DNA of 64,000 nt from CAZCEC01 sp964497615 (GCA_964497615.1 CAZCEC010000013.1:1-64000), one strand, 5' to 3'. Positions 7,903 through 16,957 are shown, numbered from the stretch's first letter. Notes: a model not told the origin generated them from the letters alone. Made by a program: numbers and translations.

Positions 7903-8817
7903 GTGAGCTTTGATCTGGGCATTGTGATCCTCAACTGGAACACGCGCGATTTGCTGCGGGAATGCTTGCGGTCCATCTTTGCTTCGCGCGGGACGCTCGC
8001 CTTCCAGGTGTGCGTGGTGGACAATGCCTCGGTGGACGGATCGGCGGACATGGTGCGGGAGGAGTTCCCCGCCGCGCTGGTGATTGCCAGCCCGGTGAAT
8101 GGCGGCTATGCGGCCGGCAACAACCTGGGCCTGCGCGCGCTGGGCTTTGGGGCCGGGCTCACTGGAGGGCCGCGCTTTGCCCTGCTGTTGAACCCGGACA
8201 CCGTGGTGCCGCCGGATGGGCTGGCGCAGATGGTGGCCTACCTGGAGGCGCACCCTGGCACGGGCGCCGCCGGCCCCAAGCTGGTGCTGCCCAATGGCGA
8301 GCTGGACCTGGCCTGCCGCCGCAGCCTGGCCCTGGATGCCTTCATCTACCGGATGGTGGGGCTAAGCTGGCTGTTCCCGCGCAGCCGCACCTTCGGCAAA
8401 TACAACCTCACCTACTTGAGCCCCGACGTGGAAACGGAGGTGGGGGCGGTGGTGGGGGCCTTCATGCTGGTGCGGCGCGAGGCGATTGCGCAGGCGGGCC
8501 TGCTGGATGAGGGCTACTTCATGTATGGCGAGGACCTGGATTGGTCATTCGCCATCCGGCGTGCAGGGTGGGACATCCGCTACAATCCGGCCGTGACGGT
8601 GCTGCACGTTAAGCGCGCCGCCAGCCGCCAGAGCCACCGGGCGCAGATCGCTTTCCACGAGGCCATGCTGTACTTTTTTCGCAAGCACTACGCGGCCCAG
8701 ACGCCCCGCCTCCTGAGCGCGGTGGTGCTGTTGGGCATCTATCTCAACCTGTATTGGACGCGGCTGCGCGAGCGCTTTACCCGCCGAGCCGCGCCGGCGC
8801 CAACCATGCCGGGTTAG
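7903..8817 (+). CDS. Family 2 glycosyltransferase (rhamnosyltransferase-like)
   Basis: A GT-A fold enzyme of 304 residues that transfers a nucleotide-activated sugar onto a growing polysaccharide or lipid carrier. VILNWNTRDLL at the N-terminus, VDNASVDGS (nucleotide binding), LLNPDTVVPPDG (the DxD-like region) and GYFMYGEDLDWSFAIRRAG are typical of WbbL-like rhamnosyltransferases. The start is GTG. It begins a three-gene run with a polyprenyl-phosphate sugar transferase and another GT2, so a role in surface polysaccharide is likely. The exact sugar is unknown. Confidence 0.88.
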   Translation: MSFDLGIVILNWNTRDLLRECLRSIFASRGTLAFQVCVVDNASVDGSADMVREEFPAALVIASPVNGGYAAGNNLGLRALGFGAGLTGGPRFALLLNPDTVVPPDGLAQMVAYLEAHPGTGAAGPKLVLPNGELDLACRRSLALDAFIYRMVGLSWLFPRSRTFGKYNLTYLSPDVETEVGAVVGAFMLVRREAIAQAGLLDEGYFMYGEDLDWSFAIRRAGWDIRYNPAVTVLHVKRAASRQSHRAQIAFHEAMLYFFRKHYAAQTPRLLSAVVLLGIYLNLYWTRLRERFTRRAAPAPTMPG

Positions 8818-8829
8818 ATCGCGCCGCCC

Positions 8830-10254
8830 ATGGACGCCCGCCGCTTCCGCACCATCTTTTCTATCCTGCTGCTGGGCAGCGACGCGCTGATGCTGGCGCT
8901 GGCCTTTGCGGTGGCTCACCGGCTGCGGGTGCTCATCCCCTGGCCCAACCCGGCCGTCAATGTGGACCGGCTGCTGACGTACGTGCCGGTGATCCTGATT
9001 TTCGTGGGCGCCAACCTGCTGGTCTTCTTTCTCTTCCGGCTGTATCACTTGGTGCGGGCCACTTCGCGGGTGGACGAGTTCTACGCCGTGGTGGGCGGTG
9101 TCACCGTGGGCACGCTGCTGATGGTGGCCGTGTCTTCGCTAACCTTGAAAAACACGGTATTTGAAGTGGATTTGGCGCGAGTGATGGTCGCCTATGCCTG
9201 GGTGGCCGCGGCGCTGCTGGTGAGCATTGGCCGGTGGGTGCTGCACCAACTGCGCGGCTTGCTTCAGGCCCAGGGCCTGGTGCAGGACCGGGTGGTCCTG
9301 ATCGGCACGGGCGACGCGGCCCGGCTGGTCATCCAGAAGATACATAGCTCGCCCTACCTGGGCTACCGGTTGTTGGGCCTGGTGACGGGCACGCCGCCCG
9401 GCTCGGCCGAGCCAACGACGATGGATGGATATGCGGTGCTCGGCTGTACCGATGATCTGCCGTGGCTGATTGACGCCCACGCGGTGGACGAGGTGATCGT
9501 CGCCGTGCCCGAGGCCGACGACGAGGAGATGGTCCGGCTCATTTCTCTGGCCCATCGCGAGCGGGTAAGCATCAAGGTGTTCCCCGATCTGTTCGAGATC
9601 ATGGCGGCCGGGGTGACGATTGACGATCTGGGCGGTCTGCCGCTGCTGAGCATTCGGGACGTGACTCTGCGCGGCTGGAAGCTGACTTTTAAGCGGGCCA
9701 TGGACCTGGTGGGCAGCGCCGTGGGCTTGGTGCTCGTCTCGCCGTTTCTCCTGCTGGTGGCGATCTTGATCAAGTTCGACTCGCCCGGGCCAGCGTTCTT
9801 TGTGCAGGAGCGCATGGGATTGGATGCCCGGCCGTTCCGCATGTTCAAGTTCCGGTCCATGCGGGCCGACGCCGAGGCGGGCGGCCCGGGCTGGACGGTG
9901 AAGGATGACCCGCGCCGCACGCGCCTGGGCACTTTCCTGCGCAAATACTCGATCGACGAACTGCCCAACCTGATCAATGTGCTGCTGGGCGACATGAGCC
10001 TGGTGGGGCCGCGGCCGGAGCAGCCGGCCTTCGTGGAGCAGTTCCAGCAGATGGTGCCGCGCTACATGGACCGTCACCACGAGAAGGCCGGCATGACCGG
10101 CTGGGCGCAAGTGAATGGATTGCGCGGCGACACGTCCATCTACGAGCGCACCAAGTATGACTTGTGGTACATCGAAAACTGGTCGGTGTGGCTCGACATC
10201 AAGATCATTATCCGCACGGTGTTTCGGGTTCTCATCGACCGGAACGCCTATTGA
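8830..10254 (+). CDS. Polyprenyl-phosphate sugar-1-phosphate transferase (WcaJ/WbaP type)
   Basis: The 474-residue protein should load the first sugar-1-phosphate onto undecaprenyl phosphate, starting a repeat unit at the membrane. Four N-terminal membrane helices are followed by a Rossmann-like domain (VVLIGTGDAARLV) and the catalytic bacterial sugar transferase domain. That domain has a re-entrant hydrophobic helix (about residues 290-315) and the motifs RMFKFRSM, SIDELPNLINVLLGDMSLVG and PRPEQP. It lies 12 nt after the GT2 gene and 7 nt before another GT2. The sugar (Glc-1-P or Gal-1-P) cannot be told. Confidence 0.93.
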   Translation: MDARRFRTIFSILLLGSDALMLALAFAVAHRLRVLIPWPNPAVNVDRLLTYVPVILIFVGANLLVFFLFRLYHLVRATSRVDEFYAVVGGVTVGTLLMVAVSSLTLKNTVFEVDLARVMVAYAWVAAALLVSIGRWVLHQLRGLLQAQGLVQDRVVLIGTGDAARLVIQKIHSSPYLGYRLLGLVTGTPPGSAEPTTMDGYAVLGCTDDLPWLIDAHAVDEVIVAVPEADDEEMVRLISLAHRERVSIKVFPDLFEIMAAGVTIDDLGGLPLLSIRDVTLRGWKLTFKRAMDLVGSAVGLVLVSPFLLLVAILIKFDSPGPAFFVQERMGLDARPFRMFKFRSMRADAEAGGPGWTVKDDPRRTRLGTFLRKYSIDELPNLINVLLGDMSLVGPRPEQPAFVEQFQQMVPRYMDRHHEKAGMTGWAQVNGLRGDTSIYERTKYDLWYIENWSVWLDIKIIIRTVFRVLIDRNAY

Positions 10255-10261
10255 CCCTGGC

Positions 10262-11005
10262 ATGCCCCAACTCTCGAGTGTGACGGCCTTTTTTCCGGCA
10301 TACAACGACGCCGGCACGATTCCCAGCATGGTTATCATGGCCCTCAGGGCGCTGCCCCAGGTGACGCCTGACTATGAGGTGGTGGTGTGCAACGATGGGT
10401 CGAGCGACTACACGGCCGAAGTGCTGGCGGAACTGGAGCAGGTGTACCCCGCGCTGCGCGTGGTGACCCACCCAGCCAACCGCGGGTACGGGGCGGCCCT
10501 GCGCACCGGTTTTGCCCACGCCACCAAGGACTGGATCTTCTACACTGATGGCGATGCGCAGTACGACCCGCATGAGCTCGTGAAGCTGGCGGAGGCATTG
10601 GGCCAGGCCGGCGGCCAGGCCGATGTAGTCAACGGGTACAAAATCTCACGCAGCGACCCGCTGCACCGGGTGGTGATCGGGCGTCTGTATCATTACTTTG
10701 TGCGGCTGGTCTTTGGGTTGCCCCTGCGCGACACCGACTGCGACTTTCGTCTCTTCCGCCGGTCCGTGTTTGAACGCGTGACCCTGGAAAGCGACAGCGG
10801 CACCATCGCCCTGGAAATGGTCAAGCGGTTTGCCGACGCCGGCTGCCGCTTCATCGAAGTGCCGGTGCATCACTACCATCGCGCCTACGGCCAGAGTCAA
10901 TTTTTCAACTTCCGGCGGCTCGTGCGCACGGCGGTGCAGCTCACCGAGTTGTGGTGGAAGCTGGTGGTGAGGCGGGAGCATATGACGGGCGGAGGCCGGC
11001 GGTGA
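10262..11005 (+). CDS. Family 2 glycosyltransferase, dolichol-phosphate mannosyltransferase-like
   Basis: The 247-residue enzyme resembles DPM1/ArnC-type transferases that put a sugar on a polyprenyl phosphate. Visible motifs are FFPAYNDAGTIP, VVCNDGSSDYTAEVL, YTDGDAQYDPHELVKL (DxD) and DTDCDFRLFRR. There is no C-terminal membrane anchor. I place the start at the ATG at 10262, 7 nt after the sugar-transferase stop. The product could supply the polyprenyl-phosphate sugar donors used by the two GT39-type enzymes encoded just downstream on the other strand; that link is inference. Confidence 0.85.
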   Translation: MPQLSSVTAFFPAYNDAGTIPSMVIMALRALPQVTPDYEVVVCNDGSSDYTAEVLAELEQVYPALRVVTHPANRGYGAALRTGFAHATKDWIFYTDGDAQYDPHELVKLAEALGQAGGQADVVNGYKISRSDPLHRVVIGRLYHYFVRLVFGLPLRDTDCDFRLFRRSVFERVTLESDSGTIALEMVKRFADAGCRFIEVPVHHYHRAYGQSQFFNFRRLVRTAVQLTELWWKLVVRREHMTGGGRR

Positions 11006-11116
11006 TCGCCCCCGCCGCTCTATTCCCTCGAGAGCAAAGGCAGCGCTGAGCCGCGCCGCTGCGCGGCCACAGGCAGGCGGATTGCCGGCGACATGCGCCG
11101 CCGGGCGTTGGGCCGC

Positions 11117-13546
11117 CTAGTTCTCCATCTGAATGACCCCCAAGACCACATGATCGTTGGCGAGGCCGTCAGGGGAGCTGACCTGTAAGCGTTGGCCGGT
11201 TACGCCATCGTACAACCCAACCACCAGCGTGTATTCGCCCGGCGGGGCAGCGGGGTCCACGGGGATGAGGTAAGGGTCGCGAATGACCTCATCGGGAGGC
11301 CAGAGGGTCATGGGCAGGGCGCCGTCCCAAGGCTGGCGGTCCACCTGGCCCCACAGCGGGTTGCCGGTAGCGGGATTGAACTCCACGCCGACCAATTGAA
11401 CGAAGACTTTGTAGTTCTGGTCCACTGGGGCAACGCTGGTCCAGAACAGGTCCACCGCCAACTCGGCGCCGGGGGTGGTGGCGGTTTCAGGCAGGTGATA
11501 ACCGGCCAGGGCTACCATCCCGCCAAAGACGTACCGGACTGGACTGGCAATGGGGCCTGGGTCGGGGATAGCAACGGGCTGCGCCTCGATCTCCGCCAGC
11601 GCTGCTTCGGCCTGTTCGGCGGCGACGACGACAGTCTGCTCGCCTTCGGCGCTGGGGGGCAGGCGCAGCTCGGTTTGCAGGCGAACAATGTCGCCAGTGG
11701 GGACAGGCTCGGTTTCGGTGTCGGCAATGGCGCCGGCCTCGTCCTCAACGGTGATGGTCACCTGAGCCGGGGCGGCGGCATCCCAGTAGGTAACAAGACT
11801 GACGGTCTCGCCAGGGTTGGCTTCGTCCATGGGCAGGTCGAAGCCCAGCAGGGTGAGGCCGGCGCCAAGTGCCGCGCGGCGCGGATACTGAGGGGCGAAG
11901 TTCGCGGGCGGGACGGCCTGGGCTGGCTCCGGCCCTGGGGCAAAAAGAGTCAGGCGTTTGTCGGTGAAGGCCTGGTCGAACTGAATTGGGAGGCGGGCTG
12001 CCAACTCGGCCGCCATCAGGTGGTTTGGGTCCTTGGCAAGGGCGTCTGGGATGGTGACCAGCCAGACACGGTCGTAATCGGCCGCCAGGCGCTGGGCAAA
12101 GGCGCTGGCGCCCCCGGAGGTGAGGGGCTCACCAGCCAAGACGCCATCCCACGGCAGGGGCTGGCGCAGGTGGTAGATCATGACAGGCCACTCCTGGTCA
12201 GTATGCATGACGACCACGTCGCCCGGCAGCGCGAAGTTGTTGATGACATTGGCGAGGGTGAAGTACTCATCGCGCAAACGGCGCTGGCTGTAGTACTCGC
12301 TCAGGCTGCCGCTCTGGAGCGCAAGCACTACGATGATGGCGGACAGGCCGGCGGCGCGCCAGCGGCGGGCCACCGCCAGCAGGCCGAGGGCGGCGAGGAG
12401 GGTGTAGCCAGGGAGGAACATAAGTAGATAGCGGGGGGTGAGCTGTGGGGCGAAGAAGGCCGCTGGGGTCAGGGAGAGCACCCACAGGGTCAAGGGAGGC
12501 AGCGTGATGAGGAGGAGACTAAGCAGCGCGGTCTGGCCCTGGCGTGTGACAAGGCCGCGCCCAAGAGGCCGCCCGGCCAGCGCCCAAGCCGCGCCGAGCA
12601 GGGCGGGCAGCAGCAGCAGGATCACAGCGAGGGTGCGCTGCTCGATATTGAGGGTGGCGCCCAGGGTGAAAAGGGTGGCGGCCAACCGGACGAAGAAGCC
12701 CAGGGCCACGGGCGGCGCGGCTTCCCAGGTGGTGGCGCGGTTGAGGTGCAGAGCCAGCCAGGGGGCAAAGAGGGCCAGAACGCCGAGTTGGGCCAAGACC
12801 CAGCCCCAGAACCGGCTTCTGGCGCCGTGCAGGGATACTTGGGTATGGGCGAGGGAATGAGCTGCGGCGGAAACAGCCGATGGGCCGCCGCCGGAGGCCG
12901 CCAGGGCCGGCGCGCGCAGCCAGAGCGTGACCAGGCAGACGAGGGCGAAGACATTGTTGGCCAGGAAGAGGAGCCAGGCCAGATAGTGAGAGTAGACGGC
13001 GAGCAGGGTTGCGGCGACATAGGCCAGCCACAGGCGCCGGCGTGGGGCGGGGCCGGGCTGGAAGAGACGTAGGGTGAACCAAACGGCAGCCAGGCCAAAC
13101 GCGCCAGCCAGGGTGTAATTCTTAATGTCCTGTGACCACCAGATGTGGAAGCGGGCGAGGGCCAGAAGCAGGGCGGCTAAGAGACCCAGGCGCGGGCCGC
13201 CGGCTGTACGGCCGACGCGATACATCAGCGCGACCATGCCCAGTCCAAAGAAAGCCGAGAGCAGACGGCCAGCCAGAGCGCTGGGACCCGCCCAGTCGAT
13301 CCAGAAGTGCATCAGCCAGTAGTGCAGGGGCGGATGTGCATCCACGGCCGTGCGCAGAGCGATGCCGGCCAGGGATTGCTGGGCAAGCCAGATGGTCCAG
13401 CCCTCGTCCCACCAAATGTTCTGGTTAGGCAGGCGGTAGAGACGCAGGGCGAAGGCGAGCAGGACCAGGCCAGCGGCCAGCCACAGGGCTTCGCGGCGGC
13501 GGCCGCGCGGAGCGGCCGAACCCGAAGAATGGGACGTGGAGGCCAT
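11117..13546 (-). CDS. GT39-type membrane glycosyltransferase with C-terminal beta domains
   Basis: The 809-residue protein has about 11-12 N-terminal membrane helices. The first outside loop carries the GT-C acidic motif NIWWDEGWT and the HPPLHYWLMHFW segment typical of ArnT/PMT-like (GT39) enzymes, which use polyprenyl-phosphate sugars. From about residue 540 there is a long extracytoplasmic region with two repeated beta-sandwich-like units; the last contains YKVFVQLVG and PPGEYTLVVGLYD. It is a close paralog of the protein at 14376-16703, on the same strand. The start codon lies 27 bp from that of the divergent methyltransferase gene. Confidence 0.85.
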   Translation of the reverse strand: MASTSHSSGSAAPRGRRREALWLAAGLVLLAFALRLYRLPNQNIWWDEGWTIWLAQQSLAGIALRTAVDAHPPLHYWLMHFWIDWAGPSALAGRLLSAFFGLGMVALMYRVGRTAGGPRLGLLAALLLALARFHIWWSQDIKNYTLAGAFGLAAVWFTLRLFQPGPAPRRRLWLAYVAATLLAVYSHYLAWLLFLANNVFALVCLVTLWLRAPALAASGGGPSAVSAAAHSLAHTQVSLHGARSRFWGWVLAQLGVLALFAPWLALHLNRATTWEAAPPVALGFFVRLAATLFTLGATLNIEQRTLAVILLLLPALLGAAWALAGRPLGRGLVTRQGQTALLSLLLITLPPLTLWVLSLTPAAFFAPQLTPRYLLMFLPGYTLLAALGLLAVARRWRAAGLSAIIVVLALQSGSLSEYYSQRRLRDEYFTLANVINNFALPGDVVVMHTDQEWPVMIYHLRQPLPWDGVLAGEPLTSGGASAFAQRLAADYDRVWLVTIPDALAKDPNHLMAAELAARLPIQFDQAFTDKRLTLFAPGPEPAQAVPPANFAPQYPRRAALGAGLTLLGFDLPMDEANPGETVSLVTYWDAAAPAQVTITVEDEAGAIADTETEPVPTGDIVRLQTELRLPPSAEGEQTVVVAAEQAEAALAEIEAQPVAIPDPGPIASPVRYVFGGMVALAGYHLPETATTPGAELAVDLFWTSVAPVDQNYKVFVQLVGVEFNPATGNPLWGQVDRQPWDGALPMTLWPPDEVIRDPYLIPVDPAAPPGEYTLVVGLYDGVTGQRLQVSSPDGLANDHVVLGVIQMEN

Positions 13547-13556
13547 GGTTCAAATC

Positions 13557-13562
13557 ATGATA
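13557..13562 (-). promoter_or_regulatory. Putative -10 for the minus-strand GT39 gene
   Basis: Read on the minus strand this is TATCAT, 10 nt before the start codon at 13546. It overlaps by two bases the TAGCAT box of the divergent plus-strand gene. Confidence 0.4.
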
Positions 13563-13566
13563 GCAT
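13561..13566 (+). promoter_or_regulatory. Putative -10 for the methyltransferase gene
   Basis: TAGCAT lies 7 nt before the ATG at 13574, the leaderless spacing seen repeatedly in this window. The whole divergent intergenic region is only 27 bp. Confidence 0.45.
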
Positions 13567-13573
13567 AATCACT

Positions 13574-14323
13574 ATGCAGCCAGCCGAGTTCGACTTGATG
13601 TACCAACTGGAAGAGCAGTTATGGTGGTACCGCGGCATGCGGATGATTACACGCGCGGTGCTGGACCGGTTCGCTGGTCCGCCACCGCCTATGGGGGGTG
13701 TGAGGAACATCCTGGACGCCGGCTGCGGTACGGGCGGGGCGCTGAAGTGGCTGGCGGATTATGGCTGTGTGACGGGGGTGGACTTAACGCCCTATGCGTT
13801 GCGGCTGGCGCGCCAGCGCGGACCGGCGCGGTTGACGTGCGCAACCCTGGCGGCCTTGCCCCTGCCCAGCGAGCAGTTCGACCTGGTGACGTCATTCGAC
13901 GTCATCGTCTCGATGCCAGCGCCGGAAGAGCGCCTGGCGCTGCGAGAGATGGCGCGGGTGCTGCGGCCAGGCGGGCTGCTGCTGGTGCGCGTGGCGGCTT
14001 TCGATTGGCTGCGCGGCGCGCACGACCGGGTCTGGCGGATCAAGCACCGCTACACAGCGCCGGACTTGCACCGGCGGCTGGAAGCGGCTGGGCTGCGGGT
14101 GGAACTGCTTAGCTACGCGAATATGTGGCTCTTCCCGCTGGCGGTAGCCAAGCGGCTGAGCGAGCACCTGCTGCCGCCACGCGAGAAGAGCGATCTGGCG
14201 GTGTCATTTGGATTGGCCGACCCAATGTTCGCGGCGATCCTGGCAAGCGAGGCGCCGTTGGCGGCGCGCGGGTGGCTGCCGTTTGGGTTGAGCCTGCTGG
14301 CGGTGGCGCGCAAACAGCTTTAG
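13574..14323 (+). CDS. Class I SAM-dependent methyltransferase
   Basis: The 249-residue protein has the SAM-binding motif ILDAGCGTGGALKWL, then TGVDLTPYAL, and the late motif LALREMARVLRPGGLLLVRVAAFDW split over the usual strands. The N-terminus MYQLEEQLWWYRGMR is common in small methyltransferases of polysaccharide clusters. I start at the ATG at 13574 because the upstream frame would overlap the divergent gene and a -10-like box lies 7 nt before it. It sits between two GT39 paralogs read in the other direction. The substrate (sugar or lipid) is unknown. Confidence 0.85.
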   Translation: MQPAEFDLMYQLEEQLWWYRGMRMITRAVLDRFAGPPPPMGGVRNILDAGCGTGGALKWLADYGCVTGVDLTPYALRLARQRGPARLTCATLAALPLPSEQFDLVTSFDVIVSMPAPEERLALREMARVLRPGGLLLVRVAAFDWLRGAHDRVWRIKHRYTAPDLHRRLEAAGLRVELLSYANMWLFPLAVAKRLSEHLLPPREKSDLAVSFGLADPMFAAILASEAPLAARGWLPFGLSLLAVARKQL

Positions 14324-14375
14324 CATCAGGGGCGCTGGCGCGCCTGGGTCGGGGGACGCAGGGGATACGGAGGGC

Positions 14376-16703
14376 TCAAGGGTCGGGCAGGATTTCCACC
14401 TGATCGAGCAGGATGTGATCCGCGACGGCGCCATCCGGGCCGACCACTGAGAGACGTTCGCCGGTGAGGCCGTCATACAGGCCGACCTCCAGGTTGTAGC
14501 GGCCGGGCGGAGCGAACTCATCCACGAGCAGGGAGTAGGGGTCGCGGATGAGCTCGCCGGGCGGCCAGGTGGGCATGGGCAGGCTGCCGTCGAGGGGCAA
14601 CTGGTCCACCTGGCCCCAGAGCGGGGTATTGGTGGTGGGGTTGAATTCATTCCCCAAAAGGTGCACGAAGACTTTATAGTCCTGCGGCAAGGGCGCCAGG
14701 CTAGTCCAGAATAGGACCAGACGAACGTAGCCGCCGGGGGCCGCGCTGGGATCGCTGATGGTGTAGCCGGCCAGCCGAACCAGGCCGCCCAGGTCGTAGT
14801 TGGTGGGCGTGTCCAGGTCGGAGGGGTCCGGCAGGTGGAGGAAGCCGGCGGTGAGCGTGCCCAGGGTTTCGCTGTCGCCCCCCGCCGCGACTTCCACGTG
14901 GTAGCGCCCTTTGGCGCCGGGCGGCAGACGAAGATCGCTCTGGAGCCGGAAGAGCTGGCCGGCGGGCACGAGGGCCGCGAGTGAGGCGGTCTCCGCGCCG
15001 GTTGGCCAGCGCAGGCTGACGGTGACGGTGTGGGGCATGGCCGCGTCCCAATAGGTGACCAGTTGGAGCGTATCGCCGCCGCGCGCCTCGGTAAGGGGTT
15101 GGTCGTAGCCGAGCAAGGTGAGGTTGGCGCCCAGGCTGGCCTGGCGCGGGTGCTGCGGGGCGAAGTTGCGGGCCGGGACGAACTGCGCCGGTTCAGGGGC
15201 GGCGGCGTAGAGGGTGAGCTGTTTGTCGCCGAAGGTCTGGGTGAACTGCACTGGCAGGCGGCGGGCCAACTCGGCGGCGACGAGATGATCCGGGTCTTTG
15301 GCGAGGGCATCGGGGACGGTGACGAGCCAGATGCGTGAACGCGTTTCGACCAGGCCCTGCGCGAGGCTGGCGGCGTAGGCGGGACCGACGGGCGCGCCAG
15401 ACAGCACGCCATCCCATGACAAGGATGGGTGCAGGTAGAAGAGCGGGACCGACCACTCGTGGTCGGTGTGAAACAGGACCACATCCCCAGGCTGGGCAAA
15501 GGCGTTGATGACATTGGCGAGGGTGAAGTAATCATCGCGCAGGCGGCGGGCGGCGTAGTAGTCGCGCAGGGGAGCGGCCTGGAGCGCAACCACGCCGACC
15601 AGCAGCGCCAGCCCGGTCAGCCGGCGGCGGCGCGCCACGGCCCACAGGGCGAGGGCGGCCAGCAGGCTGAAGCCAGGCAGGAAGATGAGCAGGTAGCGCG
15701 GCGAGACCTGCGGGATGAAGGGGGCAGCGGGGGTGAGGGCCAGCAGGTAGATGACCACAGTGGGCAGGGCCAGCAGCAGCAGGCCGATGACGGCCGCGCG
15801 CCCGAGGCGGCTGTGCAGCCCTGGCGCGCCCGGCTGGCCCCAGAGGGCCCACAGCGCGCCCGCGCCTGCCAGCAGCAGCAGGGCCGCCACGGGCACGGCC
15901 TGGGCTTCGATGTTGTAGGTGACGCCGACGGTATACAGGGTGGCGGATAGGCGCAGGAAGGTCTCGAAGGCAGGCAGGGGCAGGGCCGCGCGGGTGATGG
16001 CGCGGGAGAGGTGGAAGACGAGCCAGGGGGCAAAGAGCGCCGCCACGGCCATCTGCGCCAGGGCCCATTGCCCCAAGGGCCGCCAGGCTGAGGGGCCGCG
16101 CCGCCAATGGCGCGGCACCAGGACCACCAGCGCCAGCAGGTTGTCGGCGAGGACGACGAGCACGGCCAGGTGATGGGTGAAGATGGCGGCCAGGGTGGCG
16201 GCGAGGTAGCCGGCCCACAGGCGCCAGCGCGGGCCGGCGGCGCGGGGCGGTGTGAGTAGGCGCAGGGTGAACCACACCGCGCACAGGGCAAAGAAGCCGG
16301 CCTGGGTGTAGTCGCGGATCTCCTGCGACCACCAGATGTGCAGCCGGGACGGGACGAGCACCAGGGCGGCCAACAGGCCCAGCGCCGGGCCGCCGGTGTG
16401 CCGGCCGATGCGAAACATGACGGCGACAGTAAGAATGCCGAAGTAGACCGAGAGCAGACGCAGGGAGAACGCGCTGGCTCCCGCCCACTGCTCCCAGAAA
16501 TGCGTGAGCCAGAAGCTGAGCGGCGGGTGGGTGTCGGCGGCGGCGCGCAGGGTGAGGGACATGAGGTCCATGCGCGATAGCCAGACGGTCCAGCCCTCGT
16601 CGAACCAGACGTTTTGGTCGGGGAGGCGGTAGAGGCGGAGCAGGAAGGCGAGCCCAACGGCGGCGAGGGCCAGGGGCGGCGCGAGGCGGCGAAGGGCGGG
16701 CAT
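14376..16703 (-). CDS. GT39-type membrane glycosyltransferase, paralog of the 11117-13546 gene
   Basis: The 775-residue protein has the same plan as its neighbour: N-terminal membrane helices with NVWFDEGWT and THPPLSFWLTHFW, then C-terminal beta-sandwich repeats ending in YKVFVHLLG and PPGRYNLEVGLYDG. The reading frame continues upstream, but I start at the ATG at 16703 (MPALRRLAPPLALAA), which has a TATACT box 9 nt before it on the minus strand; an upstream start would run into the metK promoter. The two paralogs and the methyltransferase between them probably modify surface glycans or glycoproteins with lipid-linked sugars. Confidence 0.85.
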   Translation of the reverse strand: MPALRRLAPPLALAAVGLAFLLRLYRLPDQNVWFDEGWTVWLSRMDLMSLTLRAAADTHPPLSFWLTHFWEQWAGASAFSLRLLSVYFGILTVAVMFRIGRHTGGPALGLLAALVLVPSRLHIWWSQEIRDYTQAGFFALCAVWFTLRLLTPPRAAGPRWRLWAGYLAATLAAIFTHHLAVLVVLADNLLALVVLVPRHWRRGPSAWRPLGQWALAQMAVAALFAPWLVFHLSRAITRAALPLPAFETFLRLSATLYTVGVTYNIEAQAVPVAALLLLAGAGALWALWGQPGAPGLHSRLGRAAVIGLLLLALPTVVIYLLALTPAAPFIPQVSPRYLLIFLPGFSLLAALALWAVARRRRLTGLALLVGVVALQAAPLRDYYAARRLRDDYFTLANVINAFAQPGDVVLFHTDHEWSVPLFYLHPSLSWDGVLSGAPVGPAYAASLAQGLVETRSRIWLVTVPDALAKDPDHLVAAELARRLPVQFTQTFGDKQLTLYAAAPEPAQFVPARNFAPQHPRQASLGANLTLLGYDQPLTEARGGDTLQLVTYWDAAMPHTVTVSLRWPTGAETASLAALVPAGQLFRLQSDLRLPPGAKGRYHVEVAAGGDSETLGTLTAGFLHLPDPSDLDTPTNYDLGGLVRLAGYTISDPSAAPGGYVRLVLFWTSLAPLPQDYKVFVHLLGNEFNPTTNTPLWGQVDQLPLDGSLPMPTWPPGELIRDPYSLLVDEFAPPGRYNLEVGLYDGLTGERLSVVGPDGAVADHILLDQVEILPDP

Positions 16704-16712
16704 GGGCGGGTA

Positions 16713-16718
16713 AGTATA
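16713..16718 (-). promoter_or_regulatory. -10 box of the minus-strand GT39 gene
   Basis: Read on the minus strand this is TATACT, 9 nt before the ATG at 16703. It lies back to back with the metK promoter (16735-16763). Confidence 0.55.
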
Positions 16719-16734
16719 GCGCGAGGCGGCTGGA

Positions 16735-16763
16735 TTGACGGCCTTGCGGCGGCATGTTATGAT
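16735..16763 (+). promoter_or_regulatory. Promoter of metK and its riboswitch
   Basis: TTGACG (16735-16740) and TATGAT (16758-16763) are 17 bp apart, a near-consensus housekeeping promoter. Transcription would begin near 16770, about 25 nt before the riboswitch P1 stem. Confidence 0.85.
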
Positions 16764-16794
16764 CGCGGCACTCAATCTATAGCCCATCACGGCG

Positions 16795-16899
16795 CTCTTA
16801 TCCAGAGAGGCAGAGGGACCGGCCCTGTGAAGCCTCGACAACCCGGCCGACCGGCGCGGGTGCCAATTCCGGCAGACTGATCATTCTGGAAGATGAGAG
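16795..16899 (+). ncRNA. SAM-I riboswitch (S-box)
   Basis: The segment matches the S-box aptamer throughout. P1 is CTCTTATC (16795-16802) with GATGAGAG (16892-16899). Conserved core elements are AGAGAGGCAGAGGGACCGGC, then CCTGTGAAGCC, GACAACC and GGTGCCAATTCCGGCAG, in the right order. It is the 5' leader of metK, the gene whose product makes SAM. The 3' side of P1 (GAGAGGG, 16895-16901) can pair with CCCTCTC (16925-16931), giving an antiterminator. SAM binding should hold P1 closed and release the terminator. Confidence 0.96.
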
Positions 16900-16919
16900 G
16901 GACCTGCAACCGCGACTCT

Positions 16920-16957
16920 AAGCCCCCTCTCGCCCTGCGCAGCGGGGGCTTCTGTTT
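16920..16957 (+). terminator. Riboswitch expression-platform terminator
   Basis: AAGCCCCC (16920-16927) pairs with GGGGGCTT (16944-16951), followed by a modest T-rich tail. It is mutually exclusive with pairing of the P1 3' strand to CCCTCTC, so SAM should switch metK off by premature termination. Confidence 0.85.

Noticed and set aside
11006..11116. Gap between convergent GT genes as a possible terminator or RNA
   Set aside because: No hairpin with a T-run and no promoter were found; it seems to be ordinary spacer.
13547..13556. GGTTCAAATC-like T-loop sequence suggesting a tRNA
   Set aside because: The 27-bp gap between two start codons leaves no room for a tRNA and no acceptor stem pairs around it.
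16704..16841. Upstream extension of the second GT39 gene to position 16841
   Set aside because: It would cover the metK promoter and the start of the riboswitch, and the added residues resemble no signal or domain; the ATG at 16703 with a TATACT box is better.
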